A stretch of 64,000 nt of DNA from Arthrobacter sp. 24S4-2. GTDB taxonomy: Bacteria; Actinomycetota; Actinomycetes; Actinomycetales; Micrococcaceae. The notes beneath the pieces are model-generated. The model made no database searches and had not been told where the DNA came from. It worked only from the letters and a program-made list of their open reading frames with translations. This document shows positions 43,963 through 52,129 of this stretch, piece after piece; the first letter of the stretch is position 1; every line of letters starts with the position of its first letter. Location: contig NZ_CP040018.1 of the NCBI RefSeq assembly GCF_005280255.1, positions 3,348,001-3,412,000 on the forward strand. Reading direction: 5' to 3'. Made by a program: the position numbers and the translations under genes.

Positions 43963-44226
43963 TTACTCTGCAGCTGCAGCAGCCACGATGTTCACGACTC
44001 GACGTCCGCGGCGGGTGCCGAATTCGACAGCGCCGGGGGTCAGGGCGAACAGGGTGTCGTCGCCGCCGCGGCCTACGCCTGCACCCGGGTGGAAGTGGGT
44101 GCCGCGCTGGCGGACGATGATCTCGCCTGCGGAAACTACCTGGCCGCCGAAGCGCTTGACGCCGAGGTACTGGGCGTTGGAGTCACGACCGTTGCGAGTG
44201 GAGCTCGCGCCTTTTTTATGTGCCAT
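43963..44226 (-). CDS. rpmA: 50S ribosomal protein L27
   Basis: 87 residues, MAHKKGASSTRNGRDSNAQY, then FGGQVVSAGEIIVRQRGTHF and HPGAGVGRGGDDTLFAL. There is no cleavable N-terminal extension of the Firmicutes type. It lies 61 bases after rplU in the standard order. Confidence 0.98.
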   Translation of the reverse strand: MAHKKGASSTRNGRDSNAQYLGVKRFGGQVVSAGEIIVRQRGTHFHPGAGVGRGGDDTLFALTPGAVEFGTRRGRRVVNIVAAAAAE

Positions 44227-44287
44227 TTGAAATGCCTGCCTTAAAAATTCTGGGGAATCTGCTGAAAACCTGAAAAGTAACGGAAGG

Positions 44288-44608
44288 TTACTTGATACCG
44301 GTGATCTTGACCTTGGTCAGTTCCTGACGGTGACCCTGGCGCTTCTTGTACCCGGTCTTGTTCTTGAACTTCTGGATGACGATCTTCGGACCACGAAGGT
44401 CCTGAAGGATCTCAGCCGTAACCGTTACCTTGGCCAGGTCCGCAGCAGCAGACGTGACTTTGTCACCGTCTACCAGGAGCAGTGCGGGCAACTCAATGGT
44501 GCTGCCGGCTCCACCGGGGACGCGGTTCAGGGTAACGAAGTCTCCAACGGAAACCTTCTCTTGGCGGCCGCCTGCGCGGACAATCGCGTACACCACTGGG
44601 GAACTCAC
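44288..44608 (-). CDS. rplU: 50S ribosomal protein L21
   Basis: About 102-106 residues: VVYAIVRAGGRQEKVSVGDF, LLLVDGDKVTSAAADLAKV, FKNKTGYKKRQGHRQELT. GTG 44608 is listed. A pair of GTG codons four residues in, giving VVYAIVRAGG, matches the usual family start and may be the true one. First gene of the block rplU-rpmA-obg-proBA. Confidence 0.97.
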   Translation of the reverse strand: MSSPVVYAIVRAGGRQEKVSVGDFVTLNRVPGGAGSTIELPALLLVDGDKVTSAAADLAKVTVTAEILQDLRGPKIVIQKFKNKTGYKKRQGHRQELTKVKITGIK

Positions 44609-44917
44609 TTCTCTCGACGTTTATTACTAGATTTGCGTGCGGAACCTGGGTCCAATTGTTTGGCCTGGCTCACGCTGTGCCTCAACGCCGGTGGATTCCC
44701 CGGGGGAACCCATGGATTATCCCAGGAACATTTCCGTTTGAATTCCAAACAGTCTGTTCCGAGGTCATAACCCAAGTGTTGGCGTAAGCACCGAAGATCT
44801 AGAATACGCTAATTTTGCCTTCGGCCGCAAATGAGGCTGGCTCCGGTGGTAGTACGTGATGGGCGCCACTCGGTGTATACAGAGTGCAGCCGCAACGACT
44901 TCCGGAACCGCGCCCCA
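44609..44917 (-). promoter_or_regulatory. Promoter region of the rplU operon
   Basis: No gene is supported here. On the minus strand a GGATAAT that could serve as -10 lies near 44715-44721, about 110 bases before rplU, with TTGGAA about 20 bases further upstream. The spacing is poor, so the promoter is only suggested. The part next to thiD (44918) is the end of that gene's transcript; no terminator stem was seen. Confidence 0.4.
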
Positions 44918-46522
44918 CTATCGTAGCGGCTCCCGGGCGCTTTCCGTGCCAGCGTGCAAACGCGGCGCGTCGAAGAAATCCACTTCGTAGCGGCACGACT
45001 GTTTGAAAGCCAGGATCATGCCCTGCCGTTCAGCTGCGGACGCGGCCCGCGCGGCGTCGTCGGTGATCCTCACTGCCTGCCGGGTAGCGGCAGCGAAGTC
45101 CTCGTCAGCGTAGGTGCGCAGCCAGTCTGCGTAGGGATGGCCGGACGGGGATCCCGCCGCCAGGAACTGCCCGTGCAGCGCGGCGCCCACTTCGGCGTAC
45201 AGCCAGAAGCACGGCAGCACCGCAGCGACCAGCACCCCGTAGCTGCCGGATGCGGACGACGCGAGCAGGTGGTCCACATAGGACTTGGTCACCGGGCCCA
45301 GCCTGGCACCGACGCTGCGGGTGCTGAGCCAGTTCCGGTGGAGTTCCGACTCAACTTCCAGGCACTGCTGGGCCGACCGGGCCCAGAACAGCTGTTCGGC
45401 CTCGGTGGGGGCAAGCGCGGAAGCACGGGACAGCACGCGGGAATAGCCGTTCAGGTAGAGGGCGTCCTGGGCAAGGTAGTACGCGAAGTGCTGCTCGCTG
45501 AGGGAGCCGTCGGCCAGGGCGCGGATGAAGTCGAGCCCGTAGATTTCGTCCAGGTCCGGCCCGGCATCCTGCCGGAGTGCGGCGGCGAACTCGCCTTCCC
45601 CCGGCACGTCATGGTCACCGGGCGTCAGGTGGTGGAAGTGGTGGACCGGACCGTTGCCTGTTCCGACCGCGAGCACGCCTGACTCCCGCAGTGCCCCCTG
45701 CAGCCACGGCTTGACCTCACGCAGGGAGGCCTCCCAGTCCCCCAGCCTGGCCTGCGCCGTGGCCATGGCCGATGACAGTGAACATCCGGTGCCGTGGCTG
45801 TTCGCGGTCCTGACCCGTTCCCCGGGGACCACCACAACGTCCTGGGCCAACAGCCCCCCGGTGTTGACGAGCGCGTCCGGGCACTCCCCGCCGTCGAGAT
45901 GGCCGCCCTTGACCAGAACCGTGGTGCCGGCCTGCGCGGCGAGCCGCTTGCCCTGGGCAAGTGCCGCCTCCCAGTCCCCGGCGAGGGGCTCGTTGAGCAG
46001 CATGGCCAGTTCTGCCAGGTTGGGCGTGACGAGGTCCGCCAGGGGCAGGAGCTCGCGCAGTTCCGCCTCGGCTGCCTCCTGCAGCAGCCTGTCGCCGCTG
46101 GTGGCGACCATCACCGGATCAAGGACCACGACGGCGGGACGCGCCTTCGCCAGCCAGCTGCGGACCGCGGCAATCACCGATGAGTCGCCCAGCATTCCGA
46201 TCTTGACGGCGTCGATGCTGATGTCATCGCTGATGGCCTCAAGCTGGGCCGTCAGGAAGTCCGCCGGGGGAACGTGGACGGCCCGGACGCCGTGGGTGTT
46301 CTGCGCCGTCAGGGCGGTGATGGCAGCCATCCCGTATCCGCCGTTGGCGGCAATGCTCTTGAGGTCGGCCTGGATGCCCGCCCCTCCGGACGGATCGGAC
46401 CCGGCGATGGCAAGCACTCTCGGAACAGGGCGCAGAACGGGGCCCGTAGCGGCTTCAAAGGCGCCTTCAAAGGCAGCTTCGGCGGCCGGAATGGGGAGGA
46501 ATGATGCAGACAAAGGAGACAT
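44918..46522 (-). CDS. thiD: ThiD-TenA fusion: HMP(-P) kinase and thiaminase II-like domain
   Basis: A 534-residue bifunctional protein of thiamin synthesis and salvage. Residues about 35-290 are ThiD, which phosphorylates hydroxymethylpyrimidine twice (VLAIAGSDPSGGAGIQADLK, IKIGML-type VKIGMLGD, VVVLDPVMVATSGD, SHGTGCSLSSA). Residues about 320-534 are TenA, which releases the pyrimidine from degraded thiamin (YGLDFIRALADGSLSEQHFA, YYLAQDALYLNGYSRVL, CLEVESELHRNWL). ATG 46522 lies inside the last strand of the TPP riboswitch; TTG 46513, nine bases after AAGGGA, may be the real start. Expression should fall when thiamin pyrophosphate is abundant. Confidence 0.93.
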   Translation of the reverse strand: MSPLSASFLPIPAAEAAFEGAFEAATGPVLRPVPRVLAIAGSDPSGGAGIQADLKSIAANGGYGMAAITALTAQNTHGVRAVHVPPADFLTAQLEAISDDISIDAVKIGMLGDSSVIAAVRSWLAKARPAVVVLDPVMVATSGDRLLQEAAEAELRELLPLADLVTPNLAELAMLLNEPLAGDWEAALAQGKRLAAQAGTTVLVKGGHLDGGECPDALVNTGGLLAQDVVVVPGERVRTANSHGTGCSLSSAMATAQARLGDWEASLREVKPWLQGALRESGVLAVGTGNGPVHHFHHLTPGDHDVPGEGEFAAALRQDAGPDLDEIYGLDFIRALADGSLSEQHFAYYLAQDALYLNGYSRVLSRASALAPTEAEQLFWARSAQQCLEVESELHRNWLSTRSVGARLGPVTKSYVDHLLASSASGSYGVLVAAVLPCFWLYAEVGAALHGQFLAAGSPSGHPYADWLRTYADEDFAAATRQAVRITDDAARAASAAERQGMILAFKQSCRYEVDFFDAPRLHAGTESAREPLR

Positions 46523-46606
46523 CCCTTCGCCGGTGCTAACCGGACAGGTTCAACGGGTGTGGATCTCAGCCGGCCCTTTGCGCGGCACCCCGTGTCAGTC
46601 CCCCAG
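46519..46606 (-). promoter_or_regulatory. TPP riboswitch (THI element)
   Basis: The conserved parts occur in order on the minus strand: CACGGGGTGCC, GGCTGAGATC, ACACCCGTTGAACCTG, GGTTAGCACCGGCGAAGGGA. These are the THI-box bases that bind the pyrimidine and pyrophosphate of TPP. The element ends at the thiD start with no room for a terminator, so control is probably at translation, by hiding AAGGGA or the start codon. Confidence 0.96.
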
Positions 46607-46706
46607 CCTAGCCGTTTTCCTTAAACGAAACCGCGGGCACGGCCCGAAAGCGGCGTATGACTACGCCTGCCCCGGAACGCACCCGCGGTGTCAGCCAGCT
46701 GTCTGA

Positions 46707-49487
46707 TCAGAGCTCGGAAGCCGGCACTCCGACACCCAGGATGATCGGCTCATTGGCCGGCGCCTTGGCGGGCGCCTCCTTCTTTGCCGGCTCGGGAGCC
46801 TTGGCTTCGTGGCTGTGCCCCGAAGCGGCTACCGGAGCAGTCTCGTGGTGTTCCACTGAGGTCTCGTTGGCTGCGCCCTGGGCACGGCTGGCGCTCCGGT
46901 TCCGGCGCGGACGACGGGCCCGTCCCTGCACGGCCGTGTGGTCCGTGTAGTCCGCTTCAGCAGACTGCGCCGGGGCCCGTGTAGCCGAGACCTGGGCCTG
47001 AGCCGGGGCCGCCGGCTGCTCGGCGGGAGCGGTTGGACGCTCTTCGGCCACAGTCGGCTCGCCAAGGTGCGCAAACGCCTCGGCAAGGCGGTCCAGGGTC
47101 AGGGCGACACCGCTGGCCGGTGCTTCCCCTGCGTGCTCTACGAACGGCAGCGCAACCTTCTCGCCGCCGAAGGTGAGGACGGCGGTGGGCCTCCCGGCCG
47201 CAGCGGCCTCGGTTTCCGACACCTTGGCCGGCCGCGCCTGGTCGGGAGCGGCGTGGGCCGCGGCCTGGGCCGGAGCGGACGGCGCAGGCGATGCCTGGGC
47301 AGCCAGCGCCTGGCCGGCTGCGGCGTGCGCGGCCGTTGCGGCGGGAGCGGCGTGGCCGGCTTCGGCGTCGTGCAGGTGGGCAGCGTGCGCTGCGGCGGCG
47401 ATGTTGGCCAGCGCCGCGCGCGTTGCTTCAGCCTTGGCGTGGCGCTCTGCATCGGTGGGCTCGTGGTGCACCGGTGCCGGCGGCATGGCAGCAGCTTCGG
47501 CGACCGGCTGGCCGCCCTTGCCGCGGCGGCGGCTCTTGCGCTCCGTCCGCGGCGCCGGCTGGTTCTCCGTCCGCGGTACGTGATGCTCGGCGGCCACTAC
47601 GTTGGCGCGGCGGTGCTCCACGGGCTCGTCGTGGGTGACGATGCCACGGCCGGCGCACGCCTCGCACTGCTCGCCGAAGACCTCCAGGAGCCCGGTGCCC
47701 ATCCGCTTGCGGGTCATCTGCACAAGTCCCAGCGAGGTCACTTCAGCCACCTGGTGCTTGGTGCGGTCGCGGCCCAGGCACTCCACCATGCGGCGCAGGA
47801 CCAGGTCGCGGTTCGACTCCAGGACCATGTCGATGAAGTCGATGACAATGATGCCGCCGATGTCACGCAGGCGCAGCTGCCGGACGACTTCCTCAGCCGC
47901 TTCCAGGTTGTTCTTCGTGACGGTTTCCTCGAGGTTTCCGCCGCTGCCGGTGAACTTACCGGTGTTAACGTCCACCACGGTCATGGCCTCGGTGCGGTCA
48001 ATCACGAGGGAGCCGCCGGAAGGCAGGAAGACCTTGCGGTCCAGTGCCTTGTGGATCTGCTCGTCGATGCGCCAGGCCGAGAAGATGTCTGTGTCCTTGG
48101 TCCACTTTTCGAGCCGGCCCACCAGGTCCGGGGCCACGTAGGTGACATAGGCCTCGATGGTGTCCCAGGCCTCCTCGCCGGAGACGATCAGCTTGGAGAA
48201 GTCCTCGTTGAAGACGTCGCGGACCACCTTGATAGTGAGGTCGGGTTCGCCGTAGAGGAGTTCCGGAGCCAGGATCTTGGTGGAGGTGGCCTGGCCTTCG
48301 ATGCCCTCCCACTGGGCGCGCAGGCGGTTGATGTCGTGCGTCAGCTCTTCCTCGGACGCGCCTTCGGCCGCGGTGCGGACGATCACGCCGGCGTCTTCCG
48401 GCAGGCGGTCCTTGAGGATCCGCTTGAGGCGGTTGCGTTCGACGTCGGGCAGCTTGCGGGAGATGCCGGTCATGGAGCCGCCGGGCACGTACACGAGATA
48501 GCGGCCGGGGAGCGAAATCTGGCTGGTCAGGCGGGCGCCCTTGTGGCCCACCGGATCCTTGGTGACCTGGACCAGCACGGAGTCGCCGGACTTCAGCGCG
48601 TTCTCGATCCGGCGCTGCTTGCCCTCGAGGTTGACCACGTCCCAGTTGACTTCACCGGCGTACAGCACGGCGTTCCGGCCGCGTCCGATGTCCACGAAGG
48701 CGGCTTCCATGGACGGCAGCACGTTCTGGACCTTGCCCAGGTAGACGTTGCCGATCAGGGAATCCTGCTGCGTCTTCGACACAAAGTGCTCGGCCAGGAC
48801 GCCGTCTTCGAGGACGCCGATCTGGATTCTGTCATCGCGCTGGCGCACGATCATCTGGCGGTCCACGGATTCGCGGCGGGCCAGGAATTCGGCCTCGGTG
48901 ATGACGGTGCGGCGGCGGCCGGTGTCGCGGGATTCGCGGCGGCGCTGCTTCTTGGCCTCCAGCCGGGTGGAGCCCTTGACGGACGTGACACGGTTGTTGA
49001 CCGGCGCCTCGCTGATGGCGCGCGGCGCACGGACGCGGGTCACCGTGTTGGGCGGGTCGTCGCCTTCCCCGCCGGTCAGTTCCAGGTCCTGGTCGCCACG
49101 GCGGCGACGACGACGGCGGCGCGACGTCACGCCGTCGTCCGCGGTCCGGACGGTTTCCTCGTCCGCGTCCTCGTCACCGGCGGTGCCTTCGTCGGATTCG
49201 GTCTCGCCGGCGGCTTCCCGGTCGGTCACGCGGCTGCGCCCACGGCGTCCGCGGCTGCGCCGGCGCCGGCGGCCGCCGGCGTCAACATCGCCGTCGTCGT
49301 CCGATTCTTCCTCTTCAGTTTCCTCGGCGGCGGCGGGGGTGGCCGCAGGGCGGACCACGGCGCTCAGGTCGGGCGCCTGGAAAATCATGGAAGTGACAGC
49401 GCCGGGCTCAAGGAAGAGCGCACCCACCGGGCTCGCAGCTTCAGCAGCGGGTTCCTGCGCTTCGGCAGCTGCTTCTTCGTCGGTCAC
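46707..49487 (-). CDS. rne: Ribonuclease E/G, main part
   Basis: Endoribonuclease that starts mRNA decay and processes rRNA and tRNA. After an acidic/arginine-rich region (SRRRRRRRRGDQDLELTG), the S1 domain (LIGNVYLGKVQNVLPSMEAA, FVDIGRGRNAVLYAGEV) and the RNase E/G catalytic core follow. Catalytic Asp residues are in TVVDVNTGKFTG and GGIIVIDFIDM, and the zinc link is FGEQCEACAGRGIV. A long Ala/Pro-rich C-terminal tail (after residue 640) is typical of actinobacterial enzymes. The GTG at 49487 is not the true start: the natural N-terminus lies in another frame to 49979, separated by one missing base at 49521-49524. Confidence 0.95.
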   Translation of the reverse strand: MTDEEAAAEAQEPAAEAASPVGALFLEPGAVTSMIFQAPDLSAVVRPAATPAAAEETEEEESDDDGDVDAGGRRRRRSRGRRGRSRVTDREAAGETESDEGTAGDEDADEETVRTADDGVTSRRRRRRRRGDQDLELTGGEGDDPPNTVTRVRAPRAISEAPVNNRVTSVKGSTRLEAKKQRRRESRDTGRRRTVITEAEFLARRESVDRQMIVRQRDDRIQIGVLEDGVLAEHFVSKTQQDSLIGNVYLGKVQNVLPSMEAAFVDIGRGRNAVLYAGEVNWDVVNLEGKQRRIENALKSGDSVLVQVTKDPVGHKGARLTSQISLPGRYLVYVPGGSMTGISRKLPDVERNRLKRILKDRLPEDAGVIVRTAAEGASEEELTHDINRLRAQWEGIEGQATSTKILAPELLYGEPDLTIKVVRDVFNEDFSKLIVSGEEAWDTIEAYVTYVAPDLVGRLEKWTKDTDIFSAWRIDEQIHKALDRKVFLPSGGSLVIDRTEAMTVVDVNTGKFTGSGGNLEETVTKNNLEAAEEVVRQLRLRDIGGIIVIDFIDMVLESNRDLVLRRMVECLGRDRTKHQVAEVTSLGLVQMTRKRMGTGLLEVFGEQCEACAGRGIVTHDEPVEHRRANVVAAEHHVPRTENQPAPRTERKSRRRGKGGQPVAEAAAMPPAPVHHEPTDAERHAKAEATRAALANIAAAAHAAHLHDAEAGHAAPAATAAHAAAGQALAAQASPAPSAPAQAAAHAAPDQARPAKVSETEAAAAGRPTAVLTFGGEKVALPFVEHAGEAPASGVALTLDRLAEAFAHLGEPTVAEERPTAPAEQPAAPAQAQVSATRAPAQSAEADYTDHTAVQGRARRPRRNRSASRAQGAANETSVEHHETAPVAASGHSHEAKAPEPAKKEAPAKAPANEPIILGVGVPASEL

Positions 49488-49979
49488 AGCAGATTCAGCG
49501 GCGGCGGTAGCGTCCGCAGAGGGGCAGGCTCGGCGATCGGAGCAGGCTCCGGGGACGGCGCGGGCTCGGCGTCGGCCGCTTTTGCGGGGGCCTTGGCGCG
49601 CGACGCACGGCGTCGGATCGGCTTTTCAACAACTGCGGCCGCAACCGGAGCCTCATCTGCGTGCACCGCATCGGGAGCCGCATCGGCGGGGGCGCCAGCA
49701 GCCGGAGCGGCGGCGTCTTCGGCGAATACTAGCAAGGGCTCGGCGGACTCAACATTCTTCCGGGACCGGCTGCGGCGCGCCGGGGGCTTTTCCTCAGGGG
49801 CCGCATCTGCCGCCGGTGCCTCCGCCGGCACCGCCGCTGCGTCACCCGTTTCAACAGACTCGGCCTTGGGTGCGGCCTTGCGCCTGGTCCGGGTGGCCCT
49901 CTTCGGCGCGGCGGTGGCGGCCGCCTCTTCGGTGGCTGCTGATTCTTCGTTAACGGCTAGAACCTGGTCATTATCCATA
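49484..49979 (-). pseudogene. rne: N-terminal extension of rne, split off by a frame break
   Basis: About 165 residues of the same low-complexity style as the start of the main rne frame (KRATRTRRKAAPKAESVETG, VVEKPIRRRASRAKAPAKAA). Just before the G-run at 49521-49524 the frame reads EPAPIAEPAP. Adding one base to that run gives SADATAAAESAVTDEEAAAE, continuing straight into the main frame. ATG 49979 or GTG 49991 (five bases after AGGGG) is the likely translation start of complete rne. No separate function is suggested. Confidence 0.8.
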
Positions 49980-50044
49980 TGTGGCGACACTCCTGCCCCT
50001 GACGCACCGCCACATCCGGCACCCATTGGGGCAAATATTGTCAA

Positions 50045-50448
50045 AACCCGCAGGCATTGACAGAAGTCAATTGAATACCCTCAGGTTCGCACCGGCAGTG
50101 GGGTGCGGCAGCCCTGGAGGGCCGGTGGTGTTGTTCTGAAACCCGTTGTTCCTCAAAGCCACAACCAGGTGCCGTCCAATGGCATTGCGGGAAAGCCGGG
50201 ACCGATCATGGATCCGGAGCATGCCCTGCTCATCATTGGCGGTCTTACAAACAAGCCACCGGACCGGAATCCGAATGTGGATCGTATTCCAGCCAGCTTC
50301 ATTCTCTCATACGCACAGTCAAACGCGGTGGACGCAGGGCCCGCAAGCGCAAGGTCAGGGTGCGGCTGGCGGCAGTCTGTGCGGCCCGTCCAGCCTCCGG
50401 CGTTACAATCAGGGCGAGGAGCCCTCGAGAAAAAGGACGCGACATCCC
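50045..50448. other. Divergent intergenic region between rne and the VKOR gene
   Basis: No protein-like frame is visible. A TACAAT at about 50405 could be the -10 of the VKOR gene. The rne side must hold its promoter and a leader of unknown length; RNase E genes are often autoregulated through such leaders, but no conserved structure was recognised. Confidence 0.4.
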
Positions 50449-51120
50449 ATGCCCAGCATCTCTAATTCCACGCAGGACAATACGGTGGACGGTGACCTCC
50501 GCGAGCGTGCAGCGGCCCAGGGAGGCCTGCCGCCCATGACCAGGGACAAACCCTTCGGCTGGCTGCTGGTTATCACGGGCATCATCGGCTGGCTCGCTTC
50601 GGGCGCACTCGTCCTGGAAAAACTCGCCGTCCTTAAGGATCCGAACCATGTAACGGCCTGCGACATCAATCCGTGGGTTTCCTGCGGCGCGGTCATGCAG
50701 ACCTGGCAGAGTTCGGTCTTTGGTTTCCCCAACATGTTTATCGGCATCGTGGCGTTCGCCGTCGTCATCACCACCGGAATGGGCATTCTGTCCGGGGCGA
50801 AGTTTGGCCGCTGGTACTGGCTGGGCCTTCAGGCCGGGGTGACGCTGGGCTTCGCCTTCGTGGTGTGGCTGTGGTCGCAGGCCCTGTACGCCATCCACAT
50901 CCTCTGCCCGTTCTGCATGGTTGTCTGGGCCGCCATGATCCCCCTCTTTGTGTGGGTCACGGTCCGGAACGTCACTCACGGAGTGGTCAAAGTTCCCGCC
51001 GGCCCCGCGAAGATCCTGGGCGACTCCGGCTGGATCGTCACGGCGCTGCTGTACGTGGCCGTCGTCGCCACGATCTTCTTCGCCTTCATCCAGGTGTTCG
51101 CCGGAACGTCAGGTTACTAA
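50449..51120 (+). CDS. Vitamin K epoxide reductase-family membrane protein
   Basis: A 223-residue integral membrane protein that reoxidises disulfide-bond-forming partners using menaquinone, the actinobacterial substitute for DsbB. Five hydrophobic segments. The essential cysteines are two loop Cys in VTACDINPWVSCGAVMQ and the redox pair HILCPFCMVVW in the fourth helix. ATG 50449 follows AAAGGA at 11 bases; longer in-frame starts upstream add no membrane or family sequence. It ends next to an unusual nested hairpin shared with ndk. Confidence 0.92.
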   Translation: MPSISNSTQDNTVDGDLRERAAAQGGLPPMTRDKPFGWLLVITGIIGWLASGALVLEKLAVLKDPNHVTACDINPWVSCGAVMQTWQSSVFGFPNMFIGIVAFAVVITTGMGILSGAKFGRWYWLGLQAGVTLGFAFVVWLWSQALYAIHILCPFCMVVWAAMIPLFVWVTVRNVTHGVVKVPAGPAKILGDSGWIVTALLYVAVVATIFFAFIQVFAGTSGY

Positions 51121-51131
51121 GCCAAAGAAAG

Positions 51132-51196
51132 AGCGCGAACTGGCAGCTAACGCCCTCAAAATCACGTTTTGAGGTCATCTGCTGCCAGTTCGCGCT
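51132..51196. terminator. Nested double hairpin between VKOR gene and ndk
   Basis: The outer stem of 16 perfect base pairs (AGCGCGAACTGGCAGC with its complement) encloses an inner 8-bp hairpin CCTCAAAA/TTTTGAGG. It stands between convergent genes, 11 bases past one stop and nine bases past the other, so it can end transcription from both sides. The two-tier form is unlike the other terminators here. Confidence 0.8.
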
Positions 51197-51204
51197 GGTG
51201 GCTG

Positions 51205-51624
51205 CTAGTCCTGGAACCAGATCTTGATCTCGCGCTCGGCCGACTCAACAGAGTCCGACCCGTGCACCAGGTTCTGCTGGACTTTCAGGCCCCAGTCGCG
51301 GCCGAAGTCACCGCGGATGGTGCCGGGTGCCGCCGTTGTCGGGTCCGTGGTGCCAGCGAGCGAACGGAAACCTTCGATGACGCGGTGGCCCTCGAAGATC
51401 GCGGCGACAACGGGTCCGCTCAGCATGAACTCCACGAGCGGCTCGTAGAACGGCTTGCCCACGTGCTCCTCGTAGTGCTGCTCCAGCAGTTCGCGGCTGG
51501 CGTCCACCTTCTTGAGCTCGGCCAGGGTGTAGCCCTTGGCTTCGACCCGGCCAAGGATGGCACCGGTCAGGTTGCGGGTCACGCCGTCGGGCTTGATCAG
51601 GACGAGGGTGCGCTCAATGCTCAC
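51205..51624 (-). CDS. ndk: Nucleoside diphosphate kinase
   Basis: Balances NTP and dNTP pools by phosphate transfer through a histidine. 139 residues: RTLVLIKPDGVTRNLTGAIL, FYEPLVEFMLSGPVVAAIFE, and active-site His in QNLVHGSDSVESAEREI. Last gene of the ileS-folC-DUF4233-ndk group, 38 bases after the DUF4233 gene. Confidence 0.98.
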   Translation of the reverse strand: MSIERTLVLIKPDGVTRNLTGAILGRVEAKGYTLAELKKVDASRELLEQHYEEHVGKPFYEPLVEFMLSGPVVAAIFEGHRVIEGFRSLAGTTDPTTAAPGTIRGDFGRDWGLKVQQNLVHGSDSVESAEREIKIWFQD

Positions 51625-51662
51625 AGCTGCTCCAATGTTTTGGGGTGGGTTTCCGGGTAAGT

Positions 51663-52127
51663 CTACGGGGTTTGGGGGCGTGGTTCAGGCTCCCCGCCGT
51701 CGGGGTTGGCGGCCTCCCACTCGGCTTGTTCGCGGTCGCGCTGGGCGGCCTCGCGGTCAATCCGGATACCGGTACGGATGCCGTACCACCAGGCAACCGC
51801 GAAGAGAATCCCCACCACGAACATCATGGGCTCAATGAACCCGGTGAAAATCAGGACCAGCTGCAGGATCCAGCCCAGTGCCACACCCCAGGGCTTGGAC
51901 AGCACGGCACAGGTCAAGACGAGCACCAGGCCCAGGACGATGCCCACCGAGAGAATCACTGCCGGAGGGAACTCGTCGCGGCGGAGTCCGAAAACCGCCA
52001 GGGTGGCGAAGAAGGCCACGAAACCTTCAAGCACCAGGACCGTGGAGGCGAACATGACCTTAGTGGAGCGCCGCTTCTTGGGCATCCCCGGACGCCACTC
52101 CCGCTGCGCTTTTGTGAGTCGGGCCAT
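51663..52127 (-). CDS. DUF4233 membrane protein
   Basis: A 154-residue protein with four membrane helices (MFASTVLVLEGFVAFFATLA, AVILSVGIVLGLVLVLTCAV, VALGWILQLVLIFTGF, MMFVVGILFAVAWWYGI) and a charged tail (IDREAAQRDREQAEWEAANP). DUF4233 genes follow folC in most actinobacteria; function unknown. Its ATG lies two bases after the folC stop. Confidence 0.9.
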   Translation of the reverse strand: MARLTKAQREWRPGMPKKRRSTKVMFASTVLVLEGFVAFFATLAVFGLRRDEFPPAVILSVGIVLGLVLVLTCAVLSKPWGVALGWILQLVLIFTGFIEPMMFVVGILFAVAWWYGIRTGIRIDREAAQRDREQAEWEAANPDGGEPEPRPQTP

Positions 52128-52129
52128 TG

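Noticed and set aside
46938..50060. Very long plus-strand open frame (about 1040 codons) across rne
   Set aside because: Same reason: it follows the low-complexity Ala/Pro/Arg coding of rne on the other strand and has no recognisable domains. Its length tracks rne including the part beyond the frame break.
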